64,000 bases of DNA from contig JAEZXR010000130.1 in the NCBI GenBank assembly GCA_023419605.1, positions 1-64,000 on the forward strand, written 5' to 3'. The stretch is from Bacillota bacterium (GTDB lineage Bacteria > Bacillota > Clostridia > Acetivibrionales > JAEZXR01). Of the stretch, positions 7,679-16,022 are shown in pieces. The translations under genes and the position numbers were made by a program. Position 1 is the stretch's first letter; the number at the start of each line of letters is the position of its first letter. Under the pieces are notes generated by a model. It searched no databases. It worked only from the letters and a program-made list of their open reading frames with translations, and had not been told where the DNA came from.

Positions 7679-8981
7679 TTCGGGAAAATCCTTCGGAAAA
7701 TTTCTTCTTCTGTGGTCGGGAGAGCTTGTTTCAGCGATAGGAAGCGGGCTTACGTCGTTCGGGCTTGGGGTTTATGTTTTTGAGCAGACGGGAAGGGCAT
7801 CGGCAATGGCACTTGTAACCTTGTTTGCGTTTATGCCGTCGCTTCTTTTAAGTGCAGCAGCGGGAGTGCTTGCGGACCGCTATGACCGCAGGCTTCTGAT
7901 GGTGCTGGGTGACAGTCTTTCCGCGCTGGGACTTGTATTCATTCTGATTTGTATGCTTCGCGGAGAAGCACAGCTATGGCAGATTTGCGTGGGAGTTACA
8001 GTAAGCTCAGTATTTTCATCGCTGCTTGATCCCGCATACAAAGCTACGATTACAGATTTGCTTACCGAGGAGCAGTACACAAAGGCAAGCGGTCTTGTTC
8101 AGGCGGCAGGCTCGGCAAAATATCTGATTTCACCGGTAATTGCGGGATTTCTTCTTACCGTTTCGGATGTAAAGCTGCTGCTTGTAATCGACATCTGCAC
8201 ATTTTTTGTGACGGTAACATCAGCTCTTGTTGTGCGCAGGGGTCTTGCTTCAAAGAAATGCGGACAGACAAAATCGTTTATGAACGAATTCAAAGACGGC
8301 TGGGGTGCCATTTCTGAAAAAAGGGGTGTGCTTGTTCTTATAATAATGACATCGGTAATAACATTTTTCCTCGGTTTTATACAAACACTTTCCATGCCAA
8401 TGATATTGGCTTTTTCGGACAGCTCCGCATTAGGAACGGTTGAAACAATCGTCGCTTCGGGAATGCTTGTGACAAGTTTGATTATAGGAATTCTTCCGAT
8501 AAAAAGGGGCTATGCGAAAATGCTTTCGGTTTCGTTGTTTTGTGCCGGAATATTTATGGCAGTGTTCGGACTGCGCGAAAATATTGTACTTATCTGCGTC
8601 TCGGGATTTCTATTTTTTGCAATGCTTCCGTTTGCAAACACAAGCCTGGATTTTCTTATCCGCACCAACATTGAAAATGGCCTTCAGGGCAGAGCGTGGG
8701 GATTTATCGGTATAATTTCTCAGCTTGGATATGTTGTCGCTTATGCGCTTTCGGGTGTGCTTGCGGATTATGTGTTCACTCCTTGGCTGCTTGACGGCGG
8801 GGTGCTTGCTGAGAGTGTGGGAAAGATCATCGGCACGGGCAGCGGCAGAGGAACGGGATTTCTCATTTTTGTCGCGGGAGTGCTGGTATGTGTGACCTCG
8901 GTAATTCTGTATAACGTAAAATCGGTTAAAAAGCTTGAAAACAGAGGTGACTTATATGTATTACAGGATAATCCGCAATGA
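7671..8981 (+). CDS. MFS efflux transporter (DHA3-like), 436 aa
   Basis: Twelve-segment major facilitator with the loop 2-3 motif 'GVLADRYDRRLLMVLGD', typical of the DHA3 group that includes macrolide efflux (MefA-like) proteins. The N-terminus 'FGKFLLLWSGELVSAIGSGL' also fits this group. The start is placed at 7671, where the ATG follows GGAGG (7661-7665); the longer frame runs back inside the TetR gene. Its 3' end overlaps the permease gene by 26 bp. Substrate unknown; context suggests drug or antimicrobial peptide export under TetR control. Confidence 0.88.
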   Translation: MNDSGKSFGKFLLLWSGELVSAIGSGLTSFGLGVYVFEQTGRASAMALVTLFAFMPSLLLSAAAGVLADRYDRRLLMVLGDSLSALGLVFILICMLRGEAQLWQICVGVTVSSVFSSLLDPAYKATITDLLTEEQYTKASGLVQAAGSAKYLISPVIAGFLLTVSDVKLLLVIDICTFFVTVTSALVVRRGLASKKCGQTKSFMNEFKDGWGAISEKRGVLVLIIMTSVITFFLGFIQTLSMPMILAFSDSSALGTVETIVASGMLVTSLIIGILPIKRGYAKMLSVSLFCAGIFMAVFGLRENIVLICVSGFLFFAMLPFANTSLDFLIRTNIENGLQGRAWGFIGIISQLGYVVAYALSGVLADYVFTPWLLDGGVLAESVGKIIGTGSGRGTGFLIFVAGVLVCVTSVILYNVKSVKKLENRGDLYVLQDNPQ

Positions 8982-11274
8982 CATTTTAAAGAGCAAAGCG
9001 ATAACGCTGACAACAATGATATTTGTCGCTGCCGCGGCTATGCTTGTTTCTCTCGCGGCAGTGCTTGTCATAAATTTATCCGGTGCGATAGATACGTTAA
9101 TGACACAAGCAAAAACCCCACATTTTATGCAGATGCATTCGGGAGTAATTGATACTGGGCGGCTTGCGGCCTTCGCGGGGCAGAATAGCCATGTCGATGA
9201 ATTTCAGGTGCTGGAATTTCTCAATGTTGACGGTGCGCAGATTGTAATTGGCGGAAACTCACTTGCAGACAATGTTCAGGACAACGGCTTCTGCACACAG
9301 AGCGAAAAATTCGATTATCTCCTTGACCTTGATGGAAACGCTATAAATGTATCCGATGGGGAGATTTATGTTCCGATAGGCTATAGGAAGGACGGTACCG
9401 TAAAGGTCGGTGACAAGGCTGTGATATGCGGAAAGGAATTTACAGTTGCGGGATTTCTCCGCGATTCACAGATGAATTCGTTGCTCGCCTCGTCAAAGCG
9501 GTTTCTTATGAGCGAAAACGACTATGCGGAAATAAAGGATTTCGGAAGCACGGAATATCTGATTGAGTTCAGGTTAAAGAACTTATCCGCGCTTGGCGTA
9601 TTTGAAACCGCTTATACTTCCGCAGGACTTGAAGCAAACGGACCGACGATTACATATCCGCTTTTCAAAACACTTAACGCGATTTCCGACGGGCTTATGA
9701 TTGCGGTTATTCTCCTTGTAAGCGTGCTTGTCGTTGCAATCACGTTTATGTGCATACGCTTCACGCTTCTTGCGAAAATCGAGGACGACTACCGCGAAAT
9801 AGGTGTTATGAAAGCAATAGGGCTGCGCGTTTCCGATGTAAAGAAAATATACCTTGCAAAATACGCGGCGATTGCAGCGGCTGGCTGTACTCTCGGATTT
9901 GCACTTTCTTTTGTGTTCAGAGACCGGCTTCTTGAAAATATACGGCTCTATATGGGTGAAAGCGAAAATTCTTCTTTTGCCTTGCTTTTCGGAATCATCG
10001 GCGTACTGCTTGTATTTCTTGCAACTATTGCTTATGTAAGGGGAGTGTTGAAACGCTTCAGGAAAATATCTGCCGCGGAAGCAATACGCTCTGGCACTTC
10101 ACAAGAAAAATCTGCGGGAGCAAAGCGTTTTTGCCTGAGCGGGAACAGGCTGTTTGAAACGAATATTTTTCTCGGCATCAAAGATGTTCTCGCAAGGAAA
10201 AGACTTTACACCACAATGCTTGCGGTGCTTGTGATTTCGGCGTTTATCATTATTGTTCCGCAGAACCTGTACAACACTATTTCCTCAAAAGATTTCATCA
10301 CATATATGGGAATAGGAAAATGCGATATGCGCATTGATATTCAGCAGACCGACAATATTTCCGAAAAGGCAGCGGAAATTGCAGAGGTGATGGAGAACGA
10401 CAGATTCATAGCAAAATATGCCGTGCTTACGACTAAAAAATTTAAAGCAAAGAGGTCAAACGGCTCGGAGGAACATATAAAAATTGAACTGGGCGACCAT
10501 TCGGTATTACCCGTAAAATATTCCGAAGGCAGAGTACCCGCCGCAGAAGACGAAATTGCGCTTTCGGCTATGAATGCCAAGGCGTTGGGCAAAAAAACCG
10601 GAGATGTCATTACACTGGTGATTGAGGGGGAAGAGAAAAATCTCACGGTATGTGGAATTTATTCCGACATCACCAACGGCGGCAAAACCGCAAAAGCTGT
10701 TTTCGCCGGCAATTCCTCGGACGTTATGTGGTGCGTTCTCTGCGCGGAGCTTTCGGATAAACCTCTTGTGGACACCAAGGTTTCGGAATATGCGGGCAGG
10801 TTTGATTATGCAAAGATTTCGGGCATTGATGAATATATTGCACAGACATTCGGCTCGGCAATAAGCTCCATCGGAAGGGCCTCCCGTGCCGCAATCACCG
10901 TTGCGCTGATTATAACGGCACTGGTTACAATATTGTTTATGAAAATGCTTGTGGCAAAGGATAGATATTCCATTGCCGTAATGAAAGCTTTCGGTTTTAC
11001 AACCTCGGATATTACGGTGCAGTATGTTTCGCGTTCGGTATTTGTGCTGATTGTCGGAATTGTTGCCGGCGCGCTTCTGGCAAACACTCTCGGAGAGGTA
11101 CTTGCGGGCGCGGTTATTTCCTCGTTCGGAGCGTCGTCGTTTAAGTTTGTGGTCGATCCGCTTTCGGCGTATCTGTTTTGTCCGCTGATGATGGTATGCT
11201 CGGTACTTATCGCAACAATTATCGGCACATCGGGTACGGGACAAATAAAAATATCCGAGAATATAAAGGGGTAG
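8956..11274 (+). CDS. ABC transporter permease with two FtsX domains, 772 aa
   Basis: Large MacB/FtsX-type permease. One membrane segment lies near the N-terminus, followed by an extracytoplasmic domain, an FtsX domain with three membrane segments (about residues 240-375), a fourth membrane segment near residue 430, a second outside domain, and a second FtsX domain (about 640-760). The motif 'YREIGVMKAIGLRVSDVKKI' and the matching 'YSIAVMKAFGFTTSDI' mark the coupling helices. Such permeases usually export or sense antimicrobial peptides by mechanotransmission rather than import solutes. The start ATG at 8956 follows AGAGGTG; longer versions would begin deeper inside the MFS gene. Three bases separate it from the ATPase gene. 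Confidence 0.88.
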   Translation: MYYRIIRNDILKSKAITLTTMIFVAAAAMLVSLAAVLVINLSGAIDTLMTQAKTPHFMQMHSGVIDTGRLAAFAGQNSHVDEFQVLEFLNVDGAQIVIGGNSLADNVQDNGFCTQSEKFDYLLDLDGNAINVSDGEIYVPIGYRKDGTVKVGDKAVICGKEFTVAGFLRDSQMNSLLASSKRFLMSENDYAEIKDFGSTEYLIEFRLKNLSALGVFETAYTSAGLEANGPTITYPLFKTLNAISDGLMIAVILLVSVLVVAITFMCIRFTLLAKIEDDYREIGVMKAIGLRVSDVKKIYLAKYAAIAAAGCTLGFALSFVFRDRLLENIRLYMGESENSSFALLFGIIGVLLVFLATIAYVRGVLKRFRKISAAEAIRSGTSQEKSAGAKRFCLSGNRLFETNIFLGIKDVLARKRLYTTMLAVLVISAFIIIVPQNLYNTISSKDFITYMGIGKCDMRIDIQQTDNISEKAAEIAEVMENDRFIAKYAVLTTKKFKAKRSNGSEEHIKIELGDHSVLPVKYSEGRVPAAEDEIALSAMNAKALGKKTGDVITLVIEGEEKNLTVCGIYSDITNGGKTAKAVFAGNSSDVMWCVLCAELSDKPLVDTKVSEYAGRFDYAKISGIDEYIAQTFGSAISSIGRASRAAITVALIITALVTILFMKMLVAKDRYSIAVMKAFGFTTSDITVQYVSRSVFVLIVGIVAGALLANTLGEVLAGAVISSFGASSFKFVVDPLSAYLFCPLMMVCSVLIATIIGTSGTGQIKISENIKG

Positions 11275-11277
11275 CCT

Positions 11278-12036
11278 ATGAAGAAGATTATTATCGGTGA
11301 AAATATAGTAAAATCTTTCGGTGAGGGTGATGAAAAGTGCAATGTTCTCGACGGAGTATCCGTTGAAATAAACGAGGGCGAGTTTGTTGCGGTTATGGGG
11401 CCTTCGGGCTCGGGAAAATCGACGCTGATGTTTGCGTTGAGCGGAATGGACGGCGTTGACGGTGGAAAGGTTGTTTTTGACGGCAGGGATTTATCGGCAC
11501 TCAGGGAAAATGAGCTTTCGGACATACGCAGAACAAAAATGGGATTTGTTTTTCAGCAGCCGACTTTGCTGAAAAACCTGAATATCCTCGACAACATCAT
11601 TCTTCCGTCAATGCGCGACAACAGAAAAAACGCCGCGAAGATTACTGAAAAAGCAGGAACGCTTATGAAAAGAGTGGGCATTGCGGAGCTGGAAAAGCGT
11701 GATATTACACAGGTTTCAGGAGGACAGCTTCAGCGTGCGGGAATATGCCGCGCACTTATGTGCAATCCGAAAATTATTTTCGGTGATGAGCCGACCGGTG
11801 CGCTTAACTCAAAATCCGCCCAAGCGATTATGGATATATTTTCTGAAATCAACGCGGACGGTACTGCGGTTATGCTTGTAACTCATGATGCAAAAGTGGC
11901 GGCGCAGACGGAGCGTATTATGTTTATGCGCGACGGAAAAATCGTGAGCGAAATGTGGCTTCCGAAATTCAGCGGCGTGGGTATTGACGACAGGATGAAA
12001 AAAGTCACGACGAAGATGCGGGAAATAGGAATATAG
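11278..12036 (+). CDS. ABC transporter ATP-binding protein (MacB/LolD type), 252 aa
   Basis: Walker A GPSGSGKST (about residues 41-49), Q-loop 'GFVFQQPTLL', signature 'VSGGQLQRAGICRAL' and Walker B 'IIFGDEPTGALNS' are all intact. The 'EPTGALNS' form is typical of MacB/LolD-type ATPases that work with FtsX permeases, so it pairs with the 772-aa permease directly upstream. The last about 30 residues form a short extension (ending KVTTKMREIGI). It is the last gene of the TetR operon. Confidence 0.93.
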   Translation: MKKIIIGENIVKSFGEGDEKCNVLDGVSVEINEGEFVAVMGPSGSGKSTLMFALSGMDGVDGGKVVFDGRDLSALRENELSDIRRTKMGFVFQQPTLLKNLNILDNIILPSMRDNRKNAAKITEKAGTLMKRVGIAELEKRDITQVSGGQLQRAGICRALMCNPKIIFGDEPTGALNSKSAQAIMDIFSEINADGTAVMLVTHDAKVAAQTERIMFMRDGKIVSEMWLPKFSGVGIDDRMKKVTTKMREIGI

Positions 12037-12140
12037 GTTGCAGTCCCGTTGCAATGAAAGGATAATTATAAAAATTAAGTTGAATATTATTTTATAATCG
12101 TTTACTCTCTAAATATGTTATATGAGGGGAGAGAAAGATT

Positions 12141-12878
12141 TTGCATGATTTGTATGATATGATATTTAAACGAAAATCCTTCAGACGCTTTGATGCTGCA
12201 CTTTCACTTTCAAATGAGGAATTACAGAAGATTGAGCAGCAGCTTTACAAACTTTCACATTTAATTGAGGATATTAACATAAAATATCAGATCGTTGAGC
12301 GCGAGAACACGACGTGTAAACGTGGAGAATACTGCCTTTTAGTTTACAGTGAAAAAAAAGAGAACTATCTTTTGAATGTAGGATACGTTTTGGAGCAGCT
12401 TGATTTATGGATGGCGTCGGAAAATATAGGTACGTGTTGGTATGGTATGGGGAAAACCACTGAGCGACAGCTTGACGGATTGGATTATGTGATTATGTTG
12501 GCTTTTGGCAAGGGGCATTCCGCAGAATTCAGAAAAGATTATACAAAAGCAAAACGCAAGGAATTGGAAGTTATTTGGAGTGGTGAGAATTTTGTAGATG
12601 TGGCCAATGTAGTTAGGTATGCTCCAAGTGCGTGTAATTCTCAACCATGGCGTGTTTTTTGCAAGAGTGATTCTATCGAAATATATCGTTCAACACAAAT
12701 TCGCTCTATTATGCCGGAAGATAAACGTCCCTATTATAATAGTATTGATATGGGGATATTTCTTTGCTTTATGGATATTACCCTGAAAAATAAAGGGTAT
12801 GAATTTAAACGAGTGTTGCATTCAAAGCCAAAAAAGGATGAAGATTTAATTGCCGTTGCAAGTTATGAAATTTTTTAA
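12141..12878 (+). CDS. Nitroreductase-family protein, 245 aa
   Basis: Matches the clostridial nitroreductase-like family: 'YDMIFKRKSFRRFDAA' at the start (FMN phosphate-binding Arg-Lys-Ser-x-Arg region), 'APSACNSQPWRVFC' in the second half, and 'YNSIDMGIFLCFMDITLKNK' near the end. It would be an FMN-dependent oxidoreductase using NAD(P)H; the real substrate is not predictable. The start is a TTG at 12141 preceded by GGGGAGAG; the next in-frame ATG would remove the conserved N-terminus. It stands alone downstream of the efflux operon. Confidence 0.8.
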   Translation: MHDLYDMIFKRKSFRRFDAALSLSNEELQKIEQQLYKLSHLIEDINIKYQIVERENTTCKRGEYCLLVYSEKKENYLLNVGYVLEQLDLWMASENIGTCWYGMGKTTERQLDGLDYVIMLAFGKGHSAEFRKDYTKAKRKELEVIWSGENFVDVANVVRYAPSACNSQPWRVFCKSDSIEIYRSTQIRSIMPEDKRPYYNSIDMGIFLCFMDITLKNKGYEFKRVLHSKPKKDEDLIAVASYEIF

Positions 12879-13246
12879 TTATTAAATCTTGCTATCGTGA
12901 TTATACAAGGAATTAAATTAAACCTTGCAGTTCTTAACAGAAAGACCACCTGCCGCTAAGGAACAACCATACATGTACCATCCTGGCTGGATGGCAAAGC
13001 AGTTGAAAAGGATATTCGCAGTCAATTTTGGGTTTTCTTAATCAAATAAAATAGAGTGGTGGTTTGGGGGCTGGTAGAGAAGTTGGATTTGATAATATTG
13101 ATAAAGTCTAATAGGATGAAATTAAGTGCCGCCAAGGCTCCACAAGCTTCAAACGGCATCTTCTCTGACATGTGGAGTTTTATAGTCCTGCTGCAACGAA
13201 AAAACAGTCAAAGCATGGCAGAAAAACAAATAGAAATGTCTTCGAA
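12879..13246. other. Intergenic region, possible gene relic
   Basis: No gene with proper signals. A stretch at about 12960-13049 reads as protein in one frame (GTTIHVPSWLDGKAVEKDIR) between two stops with no start codon, which looks like a degraded coding fragment of unknown origin. Other short frames lack ribosome binding sites. Confidence 0.35.
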
Positions 13247-13282
13247 TAAAGGACATGAGAGTGAAAACTTTCATGTCCTTTA
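13247..13282 (-). terminator. Hairpin, likely terminator for the orphan minus-strand promoter
   Basis: A 12-bp perfect stem (TAAAGGACATGA at 13247-13258 and its complement 13271-13282). On the minus strand it follows, about 160 bases on, a MerR-type promoter. Confidence 0.5.
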
Positions 13283-13450
13283 TCTTAGGTAAACATATGG
13301 AGTTCTTCATTTTGTATCGATAATGTAGAAACACTTTATGAAAAAGATCATATTCATACCCTCTAAACGTCGAGAACATAAAATGAGGAAGGTTGCTAAA
13401 CTCCCCTTCTTAGCACATCTTTAATTACAGGTATCTCTGATTACATAAAG

Positions 13451-13481
13451 AGAATAGCACTTGGAGTTAACTCCAAGTCAA
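13451..13481 (-). promoter_or_regulatory. MerR-type promoter, minus strand, without an intact gene behind it
   Basis: On the minus strand TTGACT (13476-13481) and TATTCT (13451-13456) are separated by 19 bases, the long spacer typical of MerR-activated promoters. The spacer region holds a perfect 20-bp palindrome at 13459-13478 (ACTTGGAGTT-AACTCCAAGT), resembling operators of AdhR-like MerR regulators. The downstream 200 bases contain no convincing gene before a hairpin. Confidence 0.65.
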
Positions 13482-13627
13482 GATCGTAAATGAATTTTTC
13501 TACTAAAATCCTGCGTTGATTCGCTGTCAGTATTTTACTATAATGAAGGTGAAAGACTTTGTATTTTGTAGATTAATTGGCATACTGTTGTCTATTTTTA
13601 GTAATTAAATTTTGGGGAGGCGCTGCT

Positions 13628-14701
13628 ATGGAAACTGTATTTAAAAATCTTGAGCAAAGGGTAGTCGGATCCTATATTGATACTTTTCCGGCTTTTATCC
13701 CGGAAAAATGCAGTGAGGTGACAGAATCGGAGCAGAAACAATTCTATAATTTTATTAAAAATATATATCTGAAAATCTTTGATAATCCTTTGCTGTTGTA
13801 TACTAAATTAAATGAAGATGATCTCTATACGCACAGATTTAATAAGGCTTTCGATAACAAGCCAAAATTGTATGGACAAATGCAGAGTGATATAAAAAAA
13901 ATGGAGGAATTTTTAAACGTATTATTTGAAGTCGGAATATCCGGACATATCGGGACTGATAAACTTATTATTGATAACTCCGTAAAAGTCAATAAAAAGC
14001 ATCTTTCAATATTAGAGCAATGCGGATTAACAGCGGCTAATGAAAACCATCAAACTGTTTTTTTCTACGATAACGGCGATGAGATGTTCCGTGCATGGAA
14101 GTGGATGGCCACGAGGCCCGGAGCCTCAAAGCTAAGTTTTTCCCGATGCCTTTTTAATTCTGAATACTCCTACGCAAGCGATGTTTTTTCGCGGCTATTA
14201 GGAAATGAGAAGGCATTCTATGCTTTGGAAAAATATTTAATGGAGAATGGCTATATACGAATTGATAACCGCGATAACCAAATTGCACTTGATTATGTAA
14301 AAAATTATGATAAAAAGGACATGCCTGTGAAGGATTCATGGGCGGAACGCACCTATGGAGGTATTTCGCTCAAGTACTATTATTATGTTGCTAAACCCGC
14401 CTGTATTAGTTTACGTGTACCGAAGCTTAAAGAGATTCTAAACAATTTCGATTTAATGGAAGATGAGTTAAAAGATTTTGTAGTAGAAAGGAACAAAAAA
14501 TGCGATGACTGCCGCTACTGTGTCCAGACGGATAAGACGGGTAAACGCAATCTGGTATTTACTACAGTAAGCTTAGATAAAAAATATAATTTATGCCCTT
14601 TGTTTCCTGGTTTTAATTACTGTTGGGATTACATGGACGATAATTTGGCTTCGAATATGATGCGATATTTGAAATTTATTCATAATATTGTAAAAGTTTA
14701 A
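13628..14701 (+). CDS. Protein of unknown function with C-terminal Cys cluster, 357 aa
   Basis: I do not recognise a named family. The start is taken at the ATG at 13628, preceded by GGGGAGG with an 8-base spacer. The product is soluble, with no signal peptide or membrane segment. Visible features: N-terminal 'LEQRVVGSYIDTFPAFIPEK', an aromatic central part 'FRAWKWMATRPGASKLSFSR', and near the C-terminus a cysteine group CDDCRYC (about residues 292-298) with later cysteines in CPLFPGFNYCW, which could bind zinc or an Fe-S cluster. It stands alone. The region upstream on the other strand carries a MerR-type promoter that faces away from it. Confidence 0.65.
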   Translation: METVFKNLEQRVVGSYIDTFPAFIPEKCSEVTESEQKQFYNFIKNIYLKIFDNPLLLYTKLNEDDLYTHRFNKAFDNKPKLYGQMQSDIKKMEEFLNVLFEVGISGHIGTDKLIIDNSVKVNKKHLSILEQCGLTAANENHQTVFFYDNGDEMFRAWKWMATRPGASKLSFSRCLFNSEYSYASDVFSRLLGNEKAFYALEKYLMENGYIRIDNRDNQIALDYVKNYDKKDMPVKDSWAERTYGGISLKYYYYVAKPACISLRVPKLKEILNNFDLMEDELKDFVVERNKKCDDCRYCVQTDKTGKRNLVFTTVSLDKKYNLCPLFPGFNYCWDYMDDNLASNMMRYLKFIHNIVKV

Positions 14702-14864
14702 CGTAATCTGAGATATGAAAAGTGAAAAATAGAAGCCGGAAGAAAGAGCCCGGAAGCTGATAAAACTACCATTCTAGCCTTTGATGGTTCAATAAAAACT
14801 TGGGTATGATTTTGGAGACAGCATTGGCGGCGGGCATTGTTATAATATTATATACAATATCGTA

Positions 14865-15836
14865 TTACTTTCTTCTTTCTATAATATGCGGAAATGGCTT
14901 ATAGTAGCTTTTGCCCAGCTGCTTCTCTACCTTTGTGCCATCCGGTTTTTCTATAACTACCCATGATTTTACAGTTGCACCGTCCATTCCCTCAGCAACC
15001 TTTTTTTCGGTATCCGGAGCCATGGAGGGGTTATCACGGTAAACCACAGGTGCTTTTTGCAAGTTTTGCGTTTCATGGTGCCACTCCACCTTCCCGGGTT
15101 TTTTATTCCCGTAAAAGCCTATATAAAGTACGTTATCCACACCCTGAGCCCAGATCAGCACGGGTGAGGGTGTTGTATTTTTAAATCTCAGATCATTTGT
15201 ACCATAGGAGACGGTAGCATCCTGCCCATAAGGCACGTAGGGCACAGGCATAGTGTGGTTGTGTCTTTCAACAGTTTGAAGATCGCTCAAAACAGCGGCA
15301 TTGTAAAGGGTAGATGCTATTTTGCAAACCCCTCCGCCAACAGTAGTTATAAGGTCCGCACCGGAATAGGTCGGCCCTATTTGAAATCCTCTGGCTTCCG
15401 TGTAGGGGCCGATCCTTTGGTTCTGTGAGAACACTTCTTCCGGCTTTATCACTGTTCCCGCGAGATAACGTGCCCCCAGGTGCACGTTGTATTCCTCTCC
15501 GGGAAGCGGGTCCTTCAGTACGGTCCGGAATGCAGCCATCATTTCAAAAGTGCCGTTTTGCTGCTGTGCCTTTTTGAAGTTCTCGTCATTTTCCCAAGGA
15601 ACCTGTGTTGTAACCCCTGATTCCTGAATGTTTCCAAAGTTTTCATTCTTATTATTCTGTCTCTCCGGATTGTCTTCAGCCAGCATATGTTTCGGAGAAC
15701 TTTTATCATCCTGTGCCTCTTCTGTTTTGGGTTTTACCGGTTCGGGAGGGTTTTTTGCCGAACAAGATGAAAACGACAGCATGAAAAGCGCAATCATTCC
15801 TCCACAAAGTATTAATAAAAAGCCTTTTTTGTTCAA
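14865..15836 (-). CDS. VanW-family lipoprotein, 323 aa
   Basis: N-terminal signal with a lipobox-like cysteine (MLSFSSCSAKNP, Cys about residue 26), then a charged linker, then the VanW domain: 'VFSQNQRIGPYTEARGFQIG', 'TTVGGGVCKIASTLYNAAVL', 'RHNHTMPVPYVPYGQDATV'. It should be tethered outside the membrane. VanW proteins occur in glycopeptide-resistance clusters and widely in Clostridia; the biochemical role is unsettled but cell-wall related. The tail after residue 250 resembles a small beta domain. The start codon is a TTG with a weak GGCGGGCG upstream. It is alone, with no van genes nearby, so it is a housekeeping relative rather than a resistance gene. Confidence 0.82.
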   Translation of the reverse strand: MNKKGFLLILCGGMIALFMLSFSSCSAKNPPEPVKPKTEEAQDDKSSPKHMLAEDNPERQNNKNENFGNIQESGVTTQVPWENDENFKKAQQQNGTFEMMAAFRTVLKDPLPGEEYNVHLGARYLAGTVIKPEEVFSQNQRIGPYTEARGFQIGPTYSGADLITTVGGGVCKIASTLYNAAVLSDLQTVERHNHTMPVPYVPYGQDATVSYGTNDLRFKNTTPSPVLIWAQGVDNVLYIGFYGNKKPGKVEWHHETQNLQKAPVVYRDNPSMAPDTEKKVAEGMDGATVKSWVVIEKPDGTKVEKQLGKSYYKPFPHIIERRK

Positions 15837-16022
15837 TTTATTCGCCCGCCGATTATCGAAATTTTAAAATAAAAATCTTAACTGCTTAATATTATTTGTA
15901 AGTTAACAGCAAAATACCCTCTCCATTTTTTTGAACAATTACCTGTTATAGATAATAGTGAACGGTTAATAAGCTGCAAAAATAGGTATATTAATAAAAA
16001 ACATATTCAAGGCAGGGATAAA

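Noticed and set aside
10507..11244. Long minus-strand frame (245 codons) opposite the FtsX permease
   Set aside because: Composition is that of an antisense shadow (Cys/Arg/His-rich, no motif); the plus-strand permease motifs are clear.
13056..13292. 78-codon plus-strand frame
   Set aside because: No ribosome binding site; overlaps a hairpin and the orphan minus-strand transcript region.
14865..15836. VanW gene as part of a vancomycin-resistance cluster
   Set aside because: No vanHAX, vanRS or vanY genes nearby; VanW domains are common in Clostridia without resistance.
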